Positions 1 to 9,501 of a stretch of 15,732 nt of DNA are shown here, in pieces. This stretch comes from Tubulinosema ratisbonensis (Eukaryota; Microsporidia; Tubulinosematidae), in contig RCSS01000199.1 of NCBI GenBank assembly GCA_004000155.1, forward strand, positions 1,301 to 17,032, in the 5' to 3' direction. The stretch's first letter is position 1. Each line of letters opens with the position of its first letter. The translations under genes and the position numbers were made by a program. The notes under the pieces were generated by a model. The model was not told the DNA's origin. It ran no database searches and was given only the letters and a program-made list of their open reading frames with translations.

Positions 1-639
1 CNNNNTTNCTNTTTCTTTTGGCAAAGATTTTTTTGCTTTCTTCGACTGTTGTTTTACTTTTTTTGTTGATTTTTCAGAGCTAATTGTTAAATTTTTAGTA
101 TTTGTAGCTTGTTTTGGGTTAGAAGAATTAAATTGATCAGGTAATTTGTTAACTTTCAAACTTTTTTCTGATTCTTCGTGAGTAATTGGTATAGAATCAC
201 AATTTTCTATGTTGAAAAAATATTGAAATGGTTGAGCAGGGCCTTGTGTTTCTAAACTTCTACTTGATCCTGGCTGAGAATATTGAGCTAAATTTAAAGA
301 TGATTTAAAAGTATTAAAAGCGGGCAACTTACCACTATGATCAAGCATAGCTAATTCATCTATATCCCTCATACTGTCTGAACTAATAAGAACACGCTCC
401 ATTTCTTTATGATTTATACCGTCTTGTGCAAAGCCATAAAATTCATTCATAATTTTATCAGAGTATTGGTATCTTTTATAAGCATTGTATTCAGAAATTG
501 ATAATATGCCACTTGTTTGCGACAGATCTAAAGGTAAAGGTTCTTCTGATGTTGAGATTGGTTCATTATCAAACCATAAACTTGCATTTGGAATGCTCCC
601 TAAAATGAATTTTAAAAAAGAAAATATTTTTATTAACAT
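1..639 (-). CDS. Partial Ser/Lys-rich putative secreted protein
   Basis: The frame starts at the ATG complementary to 639-637 and stays open for 213 codons to the window edge, so the C-terminus is missing. Family not recognised. The start is supported by ATACCC four bases upstream. Residues 1-19 (MLIKIFSFLKFILGSIPNA) form a basic then hydrophobic leader consistent with a signal peptide. The middle (20-180) is hydrophilic, with Ser, Gln and Asn runs and an acidic patch at 88-96 (DSMRDIDEL). From about residue 183 it becomes Lys-rich, as in the other secreted proteins here. Several undetermined bases (2-5, 8, 11) lie in that lysine tract. It is divergently arranged with the gene at 1559. A GTAAGT inside the frame (complement of about 329-324) resembles a 5' splice site, but the frame runs through it. 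Being a gene: quite sure. Secretion: inferred. Function: unknown. Confidence 0.82.
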   Translation of the reverse strand, partial: MLIKIFSFLKFILGSIPNASLWFDNEPISTSEEPLPLDLSQTSGILSISEYNAYKRYQYSDKIMNEFYGFAQDGINHKEMERVLISSDSMRDIDELAMLDHSGKLPAFNTFKSSLNLAQYSQPGSSRSLETQGPAQPFQYFFNIENCDSIPITHEESEKSLKVNKLPDQFNSSNPKQATNTKNLTISSEKSTKKVKQQSKKAKKSLPKEXXXX

Positions 640-643
640 TTAA

Positions 644-649
644 GGGTAT
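644..649 (-). promoter_or_regulatory. CCC-like start signal of the partial gene
   Basis: On the minus strand this reads ATACCC, with four bases (TTAA) before the ATG at 639. It is the most divergent and, apart from the gene at 10145, the most distant of the six boxes, but it still lies where microsporidian CCC-like signals are expected. Confidence 0.6.
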
Positions 650-1552
650 TTCTTTTTTTTAATTTTTTTAATCCAATGTTTCTTAATTTAGCAAATCAGA
701 CCAAGCTTAAAAATTAAATTAAAATCGATTTACCTTTCTAATTTTAATATGCTATTTTTAATTATTAATTAAAAGAATTAAATGCATATTTTTTATTTAG
801 CTTTCTAAATTAAATTACACAAATATTTTTATGATTTTTCTTGTACAAAAAGTTATCTTACAAAATTAAAAATTTTATTTTTGATTAAATTATGAATTAA
901 TTTATTTTTTAATTACATTAATTAATTTTACTTTATTTATTTTATATTTTAATGAAATAAAAATATTGAAAATTTTTCTGTTTTTTAATTTGTAAAATAA
1001 ATTATTATTTTTAAAAATATTAATTTATTTTACAAATGAGACTAAAAGAAATTTTGTATAAAAACTCAATTCAATTTAATTAGAATAAATTAATATTTTT
1101 AAAAGTATTAGATCAATGTTTCTGTATAAATGTATTGAAAATAAAATAACATTTAATTTTAAATTTGATTTTATAAATTTTTTTTGATAATTTTTTCTTG
1201 ATTGGGAAATCAGGCAATTTTATTCTCTAATGACGAATAGTAATTACACTTTTAATAAAATGATTCACACACACTCAAATAAACAATTGAATAAAAAATC
1301 AAAGATAACAATTATTTATGAACTATAAAAATATGATTTTTATAGAAAAACAGAGTATTTTCACAAAAATAAGTCTAATTTTCTCATCCTAAATCTCGAA
1401 AATATTTTTTCGTTTTGTATGAAAATTCAAAATTTATGATTTATTAATAAAATTGATTATAAATTTTTTTAAAGCTTTCGAAATTAAAAATTAAAATCAA
1501 AAATTTTGATCAAATTTTAAGAGAAAAAAAGTATAAATTTAGAAATGTAGGA
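650..1552. other. Divergent AT-rich spacer, no gene seen
   Basis: About 0.9 kb between two divergently transcribed genes. It is almost pure A+T with many A and T runs (for example 961-1020 has only about 4 G/C in 60). No open frame of note lies on either strand. The one distinct structure is the palindrome at 988-1037, near the middle. Promoter elements other than the start-proximal CCC boxes could not be recognised. Confidence 0.6.
988..1037. repeat. 50-bp near-perfect palindrome
   Basis: The left arm 988-1004 and right arm 1021-1037 are exact reverse complements (17 bases). The inner 1005-1020 also pairs except for one T-T mismatch at 1005/1020, leaving a 25-position stem with essentially no loop. 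It lies midway between the divergent gene starts at 639 and 1559. The arm core ATTTGTAAAATAAA resembles the arms of hairpins at 10851-10902 and 12535-12565. It could be a cruciform-forming or transcribed hairpin element, a tiny mobile element, or selection-free AT sequence. Confidence 0.7.
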
Positions 1553-1558
1553 TTACCC
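1553..1558 (+). promoter_or_regulatory. TTACCC start signal abutting the ATG
   Basis: TTACCC ends at the base before the ATG at 1559. The identical hexamer in the identical position precedes the genes at 7131, 9495 and 13156. Microsporidian genes are known to carry CCC-like signals just upstream of the start with very short 5' leaders. Confidence 0.8.
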
Positions 1559-2671
1559 ATGAAATTTATCAAATACTTCTTTGTTATTCTTTGTTTATTA
1601 AGCTTAATAACTGTTGCGTTGTTAAATTTTAATGTGGGATCGGTCAAGGATTATGATTCTATGAATGGAACAGAGGATATATTTTTAAACGAGAAAGGCG
1701 TTATGTATAAAAATGAAACGATATATTCGGTAGGAGAGAATGACTTAATAATGAAACCCGATTCCGGCTATTTAGCTGATGACACTCTTTATAGCTCTGA
1801 GCCTTTGTCCGGTTACACAAACAATTCACAAGAAAATTTAACAAATTTTAATTTACAAAACTTAGCCACTGATTTAAAAAAAAAGAATTTTGAAAAATTT
1901 CTCCAAATCTTTAAAAATGAAATTGTTGAATTTGAGAGAACCAAAACAGAATTCCAAGCTAACAATAACGATGCACTAATTAAAATTTTCAAAATCATAA
2001 AAAGAAATTTTGTATTGGCATCAATATATACAAGAGAACATAGCACAATAAACAATAAAGGAGCTATAATTAATCAAATGTTATACGACTATACCCAACA
2101 ATTCCTAAACAAAATTCATCTAAAAAACGAGGAATACGACTCAGAATATGATAAAGGATTGGTCGAATTACTCAAAAAGAAGTCTGCTTTTTATATTAAC
2201 GAAGCTGATTTAATTAACAAAATATTTTTCTGTACGAAAGAAATGTTAAAATATTTCAAAAAAATTGAAAAGGGTTATTTAAAAAAATTACAAATTCATT
2301 CTATAAAATTTTATAAGACCATTTTAAATGAAAGTAATGAAATTTTAGATGAATTTAATTTATTAATCTATTTGATACATGAAAGGTTAGAAAAATATTC
2401 ACAAAGATTTGAGATATCAATTGAGTCGATGAAACCTGGGTTAGTAAAAAATGAAATTTCTGTGGAATTGTATGAAAGTCTTTTAGAAGTGCAAAAAGCA
2501 AACACAAGAGATTTAGTTGTTGATTGTAAAGAATGTGAAAAGCAAAGAGAAAGAGTAAAATATTTTAAAGATGTTTTTACTAATTTTTTAAGTAGGTTGA
2601 AAAAAAGAAAAGATTTGGGTAATGACATTAACAAACCAACTTTTATTAGTTTAAATAAAACTAAAAACTAA
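1559..2671 (+). CDS. Helical putative secreted protein, 370 aa
   Basis: Family not recognised. The TTACCC box immediately before the ATG fixes the start. Residues 1-24 (MKFIKYFFVILCLLSLITVA then LLNF) are a textbook basic plus hydrophobic leader, so a signal peptide or signal anchor is likely. Residues 25-95 are polar and probably disordered, with SGY twice and the stretch DSGYLADDTL (68-77). From about residue 96 to 355 the chain is rich in Lys, Glu, Leu, Ile and Phe with helix-like spacing (for example 212-275 and 301-345), suggesting a long helical bundle or coiled coil. A CxxC pair lies at 323-326 near the C-terminus, plus a lone Cys at 225. No transmembrane segment follows the leader. 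It shares a divergent spacer with the partial gene on the left and is followed by 3.6 kb without genes. A host-exposed or wall-associated protein is plausible but is inference. Confidence 0.88.
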   Translation: MKFIKYFFVILCLLSLITVALLNFNVGSVKDYDSMNGTEDIFLNEKGVMYKNETIYSVGENDLIMKPDSGYLADDTLYSSEPLSGYTNNSQENLTNFNLQNLATDLKKKNFEKFLQIFKNEIVEFERTKTEFQANNNDALIKIFKIIKRNFVLASIYTREHSTINNKGAIINQMLYDYTQQFLNKIHLKNEEYDSEYDKGLVELLKKKSAFYINEADLINKIFFCTKEMLKYFKKIEKGYLKKLQIHSIKFYKTILNESNEILDEFNLLIYLIHERLEKYSQRFEISIESMKPGLVKNEISVELYESLLEVQKANTRDLVVDCKECEKQRERVKYFKDVFTNFLSRLKKRKDLGNDINKPTFISLNKTKN

Positions 2672-3299
2672 AAGTATTTTAATTATACGTTCTTTTATAT
2701 TTAAAATTTACATTTTTTCTACGAAAATATAAATTTTCTTTTGAATTTTTTAAAAAAATAAAAGTTAATTTTAAGTAGAATTTTTTATTGTCTACCGAAT
2801 TAAAATCTAAAATAGCGATATGTTTCTTGTTCAAAAAAATAAGTTTTTTTTACTTTATTAAATTATAATTTTGATAAACATATTAGTTTCTTAATGTATT
2901 TTATTGATTGAATTCAGTTTATTGTTTACAATTTAATTTATTCTGAAGTTATTAGAGGTTTAATTTGTGTAAAGTTTTAAAAAATTTTTAAATAAGTTAT
3001 TAAAAATATGATTTTTAAATAAAAGAATATATTTCATCAAATATTATTATTTTTTTAAGTCAATATGTGTTGTTCTATCTTTCAAATTTTTAAAATATTT
3101 AAAATCATACACAGAATATTTGTGGAATTAAAAAATACTTTGAGAAAAATCTAGTGGTAATATTACAAAAGAATAAATATATCTTGTCAAGTTTGAAAAA
3201 TGGTATGATTGAATACTAAGTTAATAAAATATTATTAAGTAAAGATTTTTAATGTATTAATAAAAAACTTAAAACTATCTAAATTTTTTACAAACCTCA
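2672..3299. other. AT-rich gene-flanking spacer
   Basis: Downstream of the helical secreted protein gene. Very AT-rich, with T runs just after the stop. No start box, no open frame longer than background and no RNA gene was recognised. Confidence 0.5.
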
Positions 3300-6250
3300 T
3301 GTCAAAATAAAAATCCAATTGTTTTTGTGTAGTTTAATCTGCAATAACTATTTAGTATTTTTCACCTAATACACCAATTAAAAGAAAGATGATTATTAAA
3401 AATCAAATTTTTAGTTAATTTGTATAATTGCTAAAAATCTAAAGAGTTATAAGACATTTGTTTAAAAATCTACCATAATGTTTCATAATATATTACAGAT
3501 TTGAAGTGTAGTACTTATATTCATGATTCATGCCCACAAAATTACATGTGATTAATTCAGCTTGTATAACCGAAACTAACACAGTCTACATTGTTTGACT
3601 CAAAATCTGGATGATTAAAGTTAATGAAATAATAAAATACATATTTTAAAAGTGTTAATAATATTAACAGTTTGTAAGACATAAAATTGATCAATAATTT
3701 TGCATTTTTTACTTAAAAGAGTGTATGTACGTTTTTAAACTTTTTACATCACATTTTGAACAAATATTAGTTCAATAACTAAAGTTAGAAAATAATAAAT
3801 ATATAGAAAGTGGTAAAAATTTACGTTTAGGGGTTAAAAATCTAAAATTAGATAAAATATTTGAATATTTTTTTTGTATTTTTATGTAAAAACTACGATC
3901 TGCATCAATAGAGTATACTTTAAGATGTTTTATGATTTAAATGATATTCCGATGTATTACTTATTAAAATTAAAATGAAGAGAAACTTTGATTCTTATAT
4001 TTTACATTTAAATGTCAATGTAATAACAAATCATTAATTTATAAAAAGAAATGATAGGTATCTGGTCCGAAACTCCTCAAAATAATTTTAATCAAGATTG
4101 ATTTTTTTTATTACAATAGCAAAAAACAATTTACCAAACAAGGAATAAAATAATACTAAAAGCACCTTAAATTCAGTTTATGTTTCATGTACTCTAAATT
4201 TTTTCGCTAATACAGAACATTATTATACAATATGTGTACTGATTCTTATATAATGAAATGCTTTGTTAAAATTTCTAAACTCTTAATTTACATTTGAAAA
4301 TATAAATTGAAATCTTTAATTCAAATAGATTTCATTCCACTGGAAAACCTCTTTATTGATAATGAATCATTAGTCTTAAACCATAAAATGATCTTAAATA
4401 AAATAGTAAGAATGAAGATTAGATTTACAAAATATAAATTAATATACTGGATTAAGGATAATAATTTTATAAACAATAAAGAATATACAATGCTTATGCA
4501 CATTTAGCATTTTGAAGTTTATAAAGTGACAAAGGGTAAGTGCTTTTAAAGTATAATATAAAAAACGGCATGGGAAGAAAATCTCATTTAAAATTTTGTT
4601 TTTTCTTGGCTGTATATTTCGCTATTAACTTTTTATTAAAATAATATTGCGATGGTTGTATAATATTGGAATACTAATATCTAAAATAAATTAAAAACTT
4701 AAAGACAAACAATAAATAGAATAATAATATAATCTATCAAATTTAAGGAAATGTGATTTTATTCAATAAACTAGGTGACATTAATAAAATAAAACGGGTT
4801 GGTGAGATTATGTTAAATTATTAACTCAAAAGCCACAGAAAATTAAACAATAGGACAAATGGCCTTTACATAGTTGTGTACGATAAGTGATTTATTGCGT
4901 TATTTTTACTACTATCCACAACATAAAGGCACAAATTTTTTAGATATCATATATGATATGTTATAAGTGGCAATATAATATGAACAATGAAACATAAGAG
5001 TTATTTGCGTCTGACTAAAAATGGTATTAGGTAAAAATCTATTGCTATGGGTAAGATTTAATTTATAAAAATACTGGTAATCATACTATAGCTGTCGAGT
5101 CATATAAATTTTATCAAATATAAAATTATGAAAGGGAATTATAACTGGCTTAAAAATGTATATCTAAAGAATTTGATTGGAATCAAAATTAAAACTAAAG
5201 AATTAAAAAAATAAGCGAAATAAACAAATTTTAAATATTATTGCTTTTATTTTAGTATCTAAAAATGTTTATAAAAACTTTTACCTGATTTAAAGTTCAG
5301 TTTGTAATATAGAAAACAATTTATTTTCTACCGCTTAGAGATGAGAATTCTTGACAAAATTGTTCAACTATACCTCCTCCTTATTTTAAACGTTTTAAAT
5401 ACCAGTATCTCAATTTATAGTTTTGTAAAAACAAACTAAATAAAAACACAAGTGCTTATCTCGCTTATCAATATACCATTCGATATTATCTAATAAGTTT
5501 TCTTTTTTAAATTTTATCTTTTTGTAAACCTCTATCATAAAGTTTTCTGTTTTTTACAAAAAAATTAACTACTTGAATCTAAACCATTAGATAACACACG
5601 ATGGTTGTATTTCTAACGCATGAAAATTGGTTTAATTAAATTTACATTATATAAATTAGGCTTTTGAGCTGTCTTAATCATTTATTTAATATAGCTTTGT
5701 TAAAATAATAAAAATTCAATCTCGGTTCTTTTAACATTGATGCCTTGTTAGAGATTAGCATAATCTATGTTAAGCCTTTTTATTATTTAAAATTTAAATT
5801 TTTATTTCAAAAAAAATATTATGATATCTTGTATAATATGCTCTGGATTTCTCAACATAGTTTTATTAGAAAGAGATGTCTCGCGATTCAAAAGAATTCT
5901 TTTACAACCTGCTTATCTTCATGATCAAAACTGAAACATAGATAAAATTAATTTCAATTTTCAATGATACTCAAGAAACACAAATAAATATTTAAAAAAA
6001 TAATTTTTCAAATAATCTGTTTGCACTTTTGAAAGAATATTTCTAAATAAAAATCTAAAAGTAAAAAATATTAGAGGTTGTTTTGTTTAATTATCAAAGT
6101 TTTGTTGTACGGACATTTGATATTTTTACAATTTGATGTTTAAAATAAATACTATCGTTAATTTTAACCAGTTAAAGTATATTAAAAAGGTCATATTATT
6201 AAAAATGACAAAAATTTTTATGTTTAAAAAAATTTAATTTTCAATTTAGC
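3300..6250. other. GC-richer gene-free block, possible relic DNA
   Basis: Nearly 3 kb with no convincing gene, but the texture differs from gene-proximal spacers. Homopolymer runs are fewer and G+C is higher (about 19 of 60 in 3541-3600, against about 4 of 60 in 961-1020). Short stretches in several frames look protein-like and are cut by many stops on both strands, as expected of decayed genes or transposons. An orphan TTACCC box lies at 5049-5054 (minus) and an exact 12-base repeat, CGATGGTTGTAT, occurs at about 4653 and 5600. A 66-codon frame at 4307-4507 begins at TTG, has no start box and is probably chance. Confidence 0.45.
4944..4959. repeat. 16-bp perfect palindrome
   Basis: ATATCATATATGATAT is its own reverse complement and lies in the gene-free block. 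It is short enough to arise by chance in AT-rich DNA, and nothing nearby suggests a regulatory target. Confidence 0.4.
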
Positions 6251-6318
6251 TCTAGATTTAGACAAAAATAAAACTGATAACTTTATAGAATTCTTTAAAT
6301 GTTTAACCCTTTTTTTAA

Positions 6319-7131
6319 TTAATAAATTCTCTGCGTAACAGAATTATTTTTTAATATCGTATCTAATAAAATAAAATCTAAATAAACAATCAAAGATAAA
6401 ATTTTAAAAATCTTATAAATATAAACAATCATCTTCCACTTATCCATCTTCATATACCGCTTAGTGTAAACATTCGGAAAGATGTCACTAAACCACCAAT
6501 AAATAGCTATTTTCAAAATCAACTGATCATCATAAAAGGTTTTATGATGATAAAATAGAAAAATAAGTGAAAATATAAAAATTATGGATAAACAATTCAC
6601 ACTTCTTTCTGCAATATCAAGCTGTGATTTTTTATTTCTAATTTTTAACCTAGAAACTAATTTGTACGCTAAATAAAGTATAAAGATTGGTTTTAAATTT
6701 ATAAGTATCGTATAAAAGAGAATTTCTAAATCAAGACTTAAACTTTTTGTTAAAAAGATTTCAGTTATAGTTTTGACAAAAAAAAATTCGGAATAACCAA
6801 GAAAAAGAAACGTAATCATCACAATTAAACTTATGAATAATAAAAAATATGCCCTGCGTGCAGAATTAATTAATTCAGCAAATCTTCCTCTCTCTTCTGT
6901 TTCAGAATACAAACCACTAAAAAATAAAGCATATGCCATTGGTATAAATACAACTTCTTTGATAAGAGCATTATTGTTTAGGTATTTATTGAACAAAAAC
7001 AACACAATAAATAATAGGACCATGCTTTCTAGAAAATAAAATGTAATTAATAATTTTTCTAATAAAAACGATAAACCATGATTTTTAGAATTTTTTGTTG
7101 TTTGCAATGTTGGTTTAGCAGTGATTTTCAT
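6319..7131 (-). CDS. Six-segment integral membrane protein, 270 aa
   Basis: Family not recognised. The ATG (7131-7129) is directly preceded by TTACCC, fixing the start. The first 28 residues are polar and Lys/Thr/Asn-rich without a signal peptide. Hydrophobic segments that could span a membrane lie at about 29-47, 58-76, 94-112, 133-157, 179-195 and 238-258. Charged loops between them include SETEERGRFAELINSARR (76-93) and a Lys/Arg-rich loop at 159-176. Residues 196-237 carry the aromatic YWWFSDIFPNVY motif (211-222) and basic residues. Counting segments by eye gives six, but five or seven cannot be excluded. No transporter motif (ABC, MFS, ADP/ATP carrier, aquaporin NPA) is visible. It stands alone, with gene-free DNA on both sides. 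It could be a lineage-specific plasma, ER or polar-tube-associated membrane protein; location and role are unknown. Confidence 0.87.
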   Translation of the reverse strand: MKITAKPTLQTTKNSKNHGLSFLLEKLLITFYFLESMVLLFIVLFLFNKYLNNNALIKEVVFIPMAYALFFSGLYSETEERGRFAELINSARRAYFLLFISLIVMITFLFLGYSEFFFVKTITEIFLTKSLSLDLEILFYTILINLKPIFILYLAYKLVSRLKIRNKKSQLDIAERSVNCLSIIFIFSLIFLFYHHKTFYDDQLILKIAIYWWFSDIFPNVYTKRYMKMDKWKMIVYIYKIFKILSLIVYLDFILLDTILKNNSVTQRIY

Positions 7132-7137
7132 GGGTAA
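7132..7137 (-). promoter_or_regulatory. TTACCC start signal abutting the ATG
   Basis: The minus strand reads TTACCC directly joined to the ATG of the membrane protein gene, with the same zero spacing as at 1553, 9496 and 13150. Confidence 0.8.
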
Positions 7138-8553
7138 TTTACAATAATTAAAATTACTTTATGATAAGATAAGAATTATTTTTAAAATTCAAAAATATAT
7201 AATTCAGATTTTATAATATTAACATAATTCAAAGAATCTTCCAATAGAAAACGCAATACAAGAGTCAAAACTGTAATAATAACATTTTCTATGTATTCTT
7301 AACACAGAATCAAAACTGATATTTGAAAATTGAGTCGAGAAAATTTGTTTATTTGTGCAAATAATTATGCAATACAATTTTGAAATTGTAAGAATAAATT
7401 CTGTAAGTCGCGAATATTTATTTAAATTTTTGTTCTATAAGAATGTTGCATTTAATTAAAAGAAACTTATTTAAAGAATATTTTTGTAAAAAGATATTAT
7501 TTATTAAATAGTTTGAGTGTTTATAAAGCTGCTCGATGTGAACAATTTCTCGAATATATTATCTATATTTGATATTTCTTTTCTTTTACTTAAAATTACT
7601 TAAACTGTGAATTAGATACCAATAATGTTGTACCAAAGCCTAAGACATTGTAGTTATTTTAATGAGAGATTTTAAAGAACACTGAATAAAAATCACCTTT
7701 TTTACATTAAGTTAGTAATTTTACTATCTAGGTTTCTAATAAGTTTTACAAAGCTTATGTATAATTATATTTTAGTTTTAAAAGGAATAATTTCAAAACA
7801 AGACTAAGGGTTGTTTTATGTTACAAGATGTCTGTTTAAAGTAAAAATAACTCGTTGTTTTAAATTTTATCAAACTATTGCAATGCTAGTAAAACATTAT
7901 ATTTTTTTTGATGTTTTTTATTAACAAATGAAAAAAGAAAATTATTTTAAAATATAAACACATACATTTATCTTTTTTGTTGCCTAATGATAAGAAACTT
8001 TAATAAAGACCATTTGCTATAGCAACTATTTATACAATAAACCACCCATTCATAAAAAACTAAGGATAAACTATGTTTTCACATAACAGGTTACAGATCA
8101 AGATACTGCGAATCTTTCATCCTCTAATTCCGTGTACTCTATTGACTCTTAAATCTGTTTTATCTTGCTAACTTAAGTTAAATTATGGTTCATAACAAAA
8201 TTTACATTCTTCATGGTTAAAAATAACTTAGTTAATAAATGTATGTTTTTCATAAATTTAAAAAAAGTCAACTTTTGATAATCTTTTCTCAAATTACACT
8301 TTTATAAAATAAATAATGGGAACCGCAAAATAAAGAATTTACAACCAAAAAAAGGTTTACCGCATTTAATATAATGTTAAACTTTCTTTTGTTTTTAATA
8401 TTAGTATTTGTTAAATCATCTTTAATTTAATGCTTGTATTAGATATTTTAACTATAAATAATATTATTTATACATAAGCGCTGTTAATAAATATTTTAAT
8501 TATTAATTTAACTATTTTAATGACCTTAAGAATGACTAAGCTTATCAGAATGG
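7138..8553. other. 1.4 kb gene-free spacer with a relic repeat
   Basis: It lies between two minus-strand genes, upstream of the membrane protein and downstream of the basic protein. No open frame with a start box was found. The first part is AT-rich; from about 7540 to 8350 the sequence is more complex. It contains one copy of a diverged repeat (8092-8171) shared with 14881-14960. Confidence 0.45.
8092..8171 (+). repeat. Diverged dispersed repeat, copy 1
   Basis: Aligned without gaps to 14881-14960, about 44 of 80 bases agree by hand count, including an exact AAGATACTG near the left end and GC-containing matches such as the CT(A/G)..CTTTC..CCTC block. A one-base gap in the middle improves the match. 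Both copies carry stops in all frames or lie in stop-rich surroundings, so this looks like decayed repeat DNA. The similarity is weak and could be partly compositional. Confidence 0.4.
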
Positions 8554-9495
8554 TCAGTTCGATGACTCCTGCAGTTTACTTGGATAATTTATAGGGTTGT
8601 ATCCTTTTTCTAAAAGAATAAAGTCTTCTTTTAAAGCATCCAATAAGATTTGTAAATTAGATTTTTTTTCTTCTTTTGCATTTGATTGACAATTTTTTTG
8701 TGAACTAATTTGAGATTTACAATACTTCTTTCTTTTGCTTCTTTTTCTTCTTTTCGTATTCAGAGATAATGATTCATATTTCATTTTAATCATTTTTAAA
8801 CGATTGATGAGTAAATTTTTTCTTTTTAACTTATTAGATTGTAAATCTCCTTTTAAATATTGTGGATCATTAATTGATAAATTTTGAGGAGATACATTTG
8901 TATTGCTATGGTTTATCAGAGATTGTGGTTTCGTTGATAATTCATCATATATTTTGCTTGTTTTAGGTCGGTTAGTTATATTACGCTTTAATTTGTTCTT
9001 ATTTTTTCTTATTGGTTTCTTTGTTTTTTTGCGAAATATTTTCGATATAAGTTTTTGTTTGTTTAGGTCAGTTGTACCTGAAAAAAGATCTTTTGTTAAA
9101 TCAGTTGAGATACATTTATCAAACATACATTCCTTTTTACTTTGCTGTAATTTAAATTCAGAATCTCTGTTTTCTATTTTGTCTTCTTTTATTGGGAAAC
9201 GAACGGTTCCTTGTTCGGCGGTATCTTTAAACACAGAATTTGTCAATAGTTCATCACAGTCACCAAACCCAGAATCCTTTCTCACCAATGTTTTAAAATT
9301 AATGTGATTCACAGGATTAAGTTTAGAATATTGGCTCAAAGTATCTTGTTTGTCTGTTTTGCTTGTCATGTCTTGGTCAAACATTCTATCTTCATGAATC
9401 ACTATGTGTTCATTAGAAATGGTTGGCACAAAATTCTTTCTAATTTTTTTGCTTGTTTTAACTGTTAACAAAAAATTTATGATTGTAAAATACAT
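8554..9495 (-). CDS. Lys/Arg-rich putative secreted, nuclear-signal-bearing protein, 313 aa
   Basis: Family not recognised. The frame is open back to a TTG at 9522, but TTACCC sits exactly before the ATG at 9495, so the start is placed there. This exposes a hydrophobic N-terminus, MYFTIINFLLTV, followed by basic residues, consistent with a short signal peptide though weaker than those of its neighbours. Residues 25-145 are mixed and polar, with DSGFGDCDEL at 74-83. Two dense basic clusters follow: 153-172 (FRKKTKKPIRKNKNKLKRN region) and 248-258 (KRRKRSKRKKY), both typical of nuclear localisation or nucleic-acid binding. The C-terminus (280-313) is a short amphipathic helix-like stretch ending in a Pro/Asn/Ser tail. 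Five cysteines, at residues 80, 123, 128, 259 and 269, are scattered. It is divergent with the gene at 10145. A secreted effector acting in the host nucleus, or a parasite nucleolar or ribosome-associated protein, are competing readings. Confidence 0.86.
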   Translation of the reverse strand: MYFTIINFLLTVKTSKKIRKNFVPTISNEHIVIHEDRMFDQDMTSKTDKQDTLSQYSKLNPVNHINFKTLVRKDSGFGDCDELLTNSVFKDTAEQGTVRFPIKEDKIENRDSEFKLQQSKKECMFDKCISTDLTKDLFSGTTDLNKQKLISKIFRKKTKKPIRKNKNKLKRNITNRPKTSKIYDELSTKPQSLINHSNTNVSPQNLSINDPQYLKGDLQSNKLKRKNLLINRLKMIKMKYESLSLNTKRRKRSKRKKYCKSQISSQKNCQSNAKEEKKSNLQILLDALKEDFILLEKGYNPINYPSKLQESSN

Positions 9496-9501
9496 GGGTA
9501 A
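9496..9501 (-). promoter_or_regulatory. TTACCC start signal that decides the start
   Basis: On the minus strand TTACCC abuts the ATG at 9495. The longer open frame starting at TTG (9522) would translate through this box, so the box argues for the internal ATG as the true start. Confidence 0.78.

Noticed and set aside
318..335. GTAAGT resembling a microsporidian 5' splice site in the partial left gene
   Set aside because: The frame stays open and protein-like across it, and no branch or acceptor motif that would be needed was evident.
4307..4507. 66-codon plus-strand frame
   Set aside because: It starts at TTG, has no CCC box, and an equally long frame lies on the opposite strand of the same stretch; probably chance in a relic block.
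5870..5950. Protein-like stretches on both strands near 5880-5940
   Set aside because: Plus (LLERDVSRFKRILLQPAYL) and minus frames look equally plausible and both are short and flanked by stops, so no coding strand can be assigned.
8903..9307. 134-codon plus-strand frame
   Set aside because: It is the antisense shadow of the basic protein gene; its Phe/Leu/Val-rich content mirrors Lys/Asn codons on the other strand.
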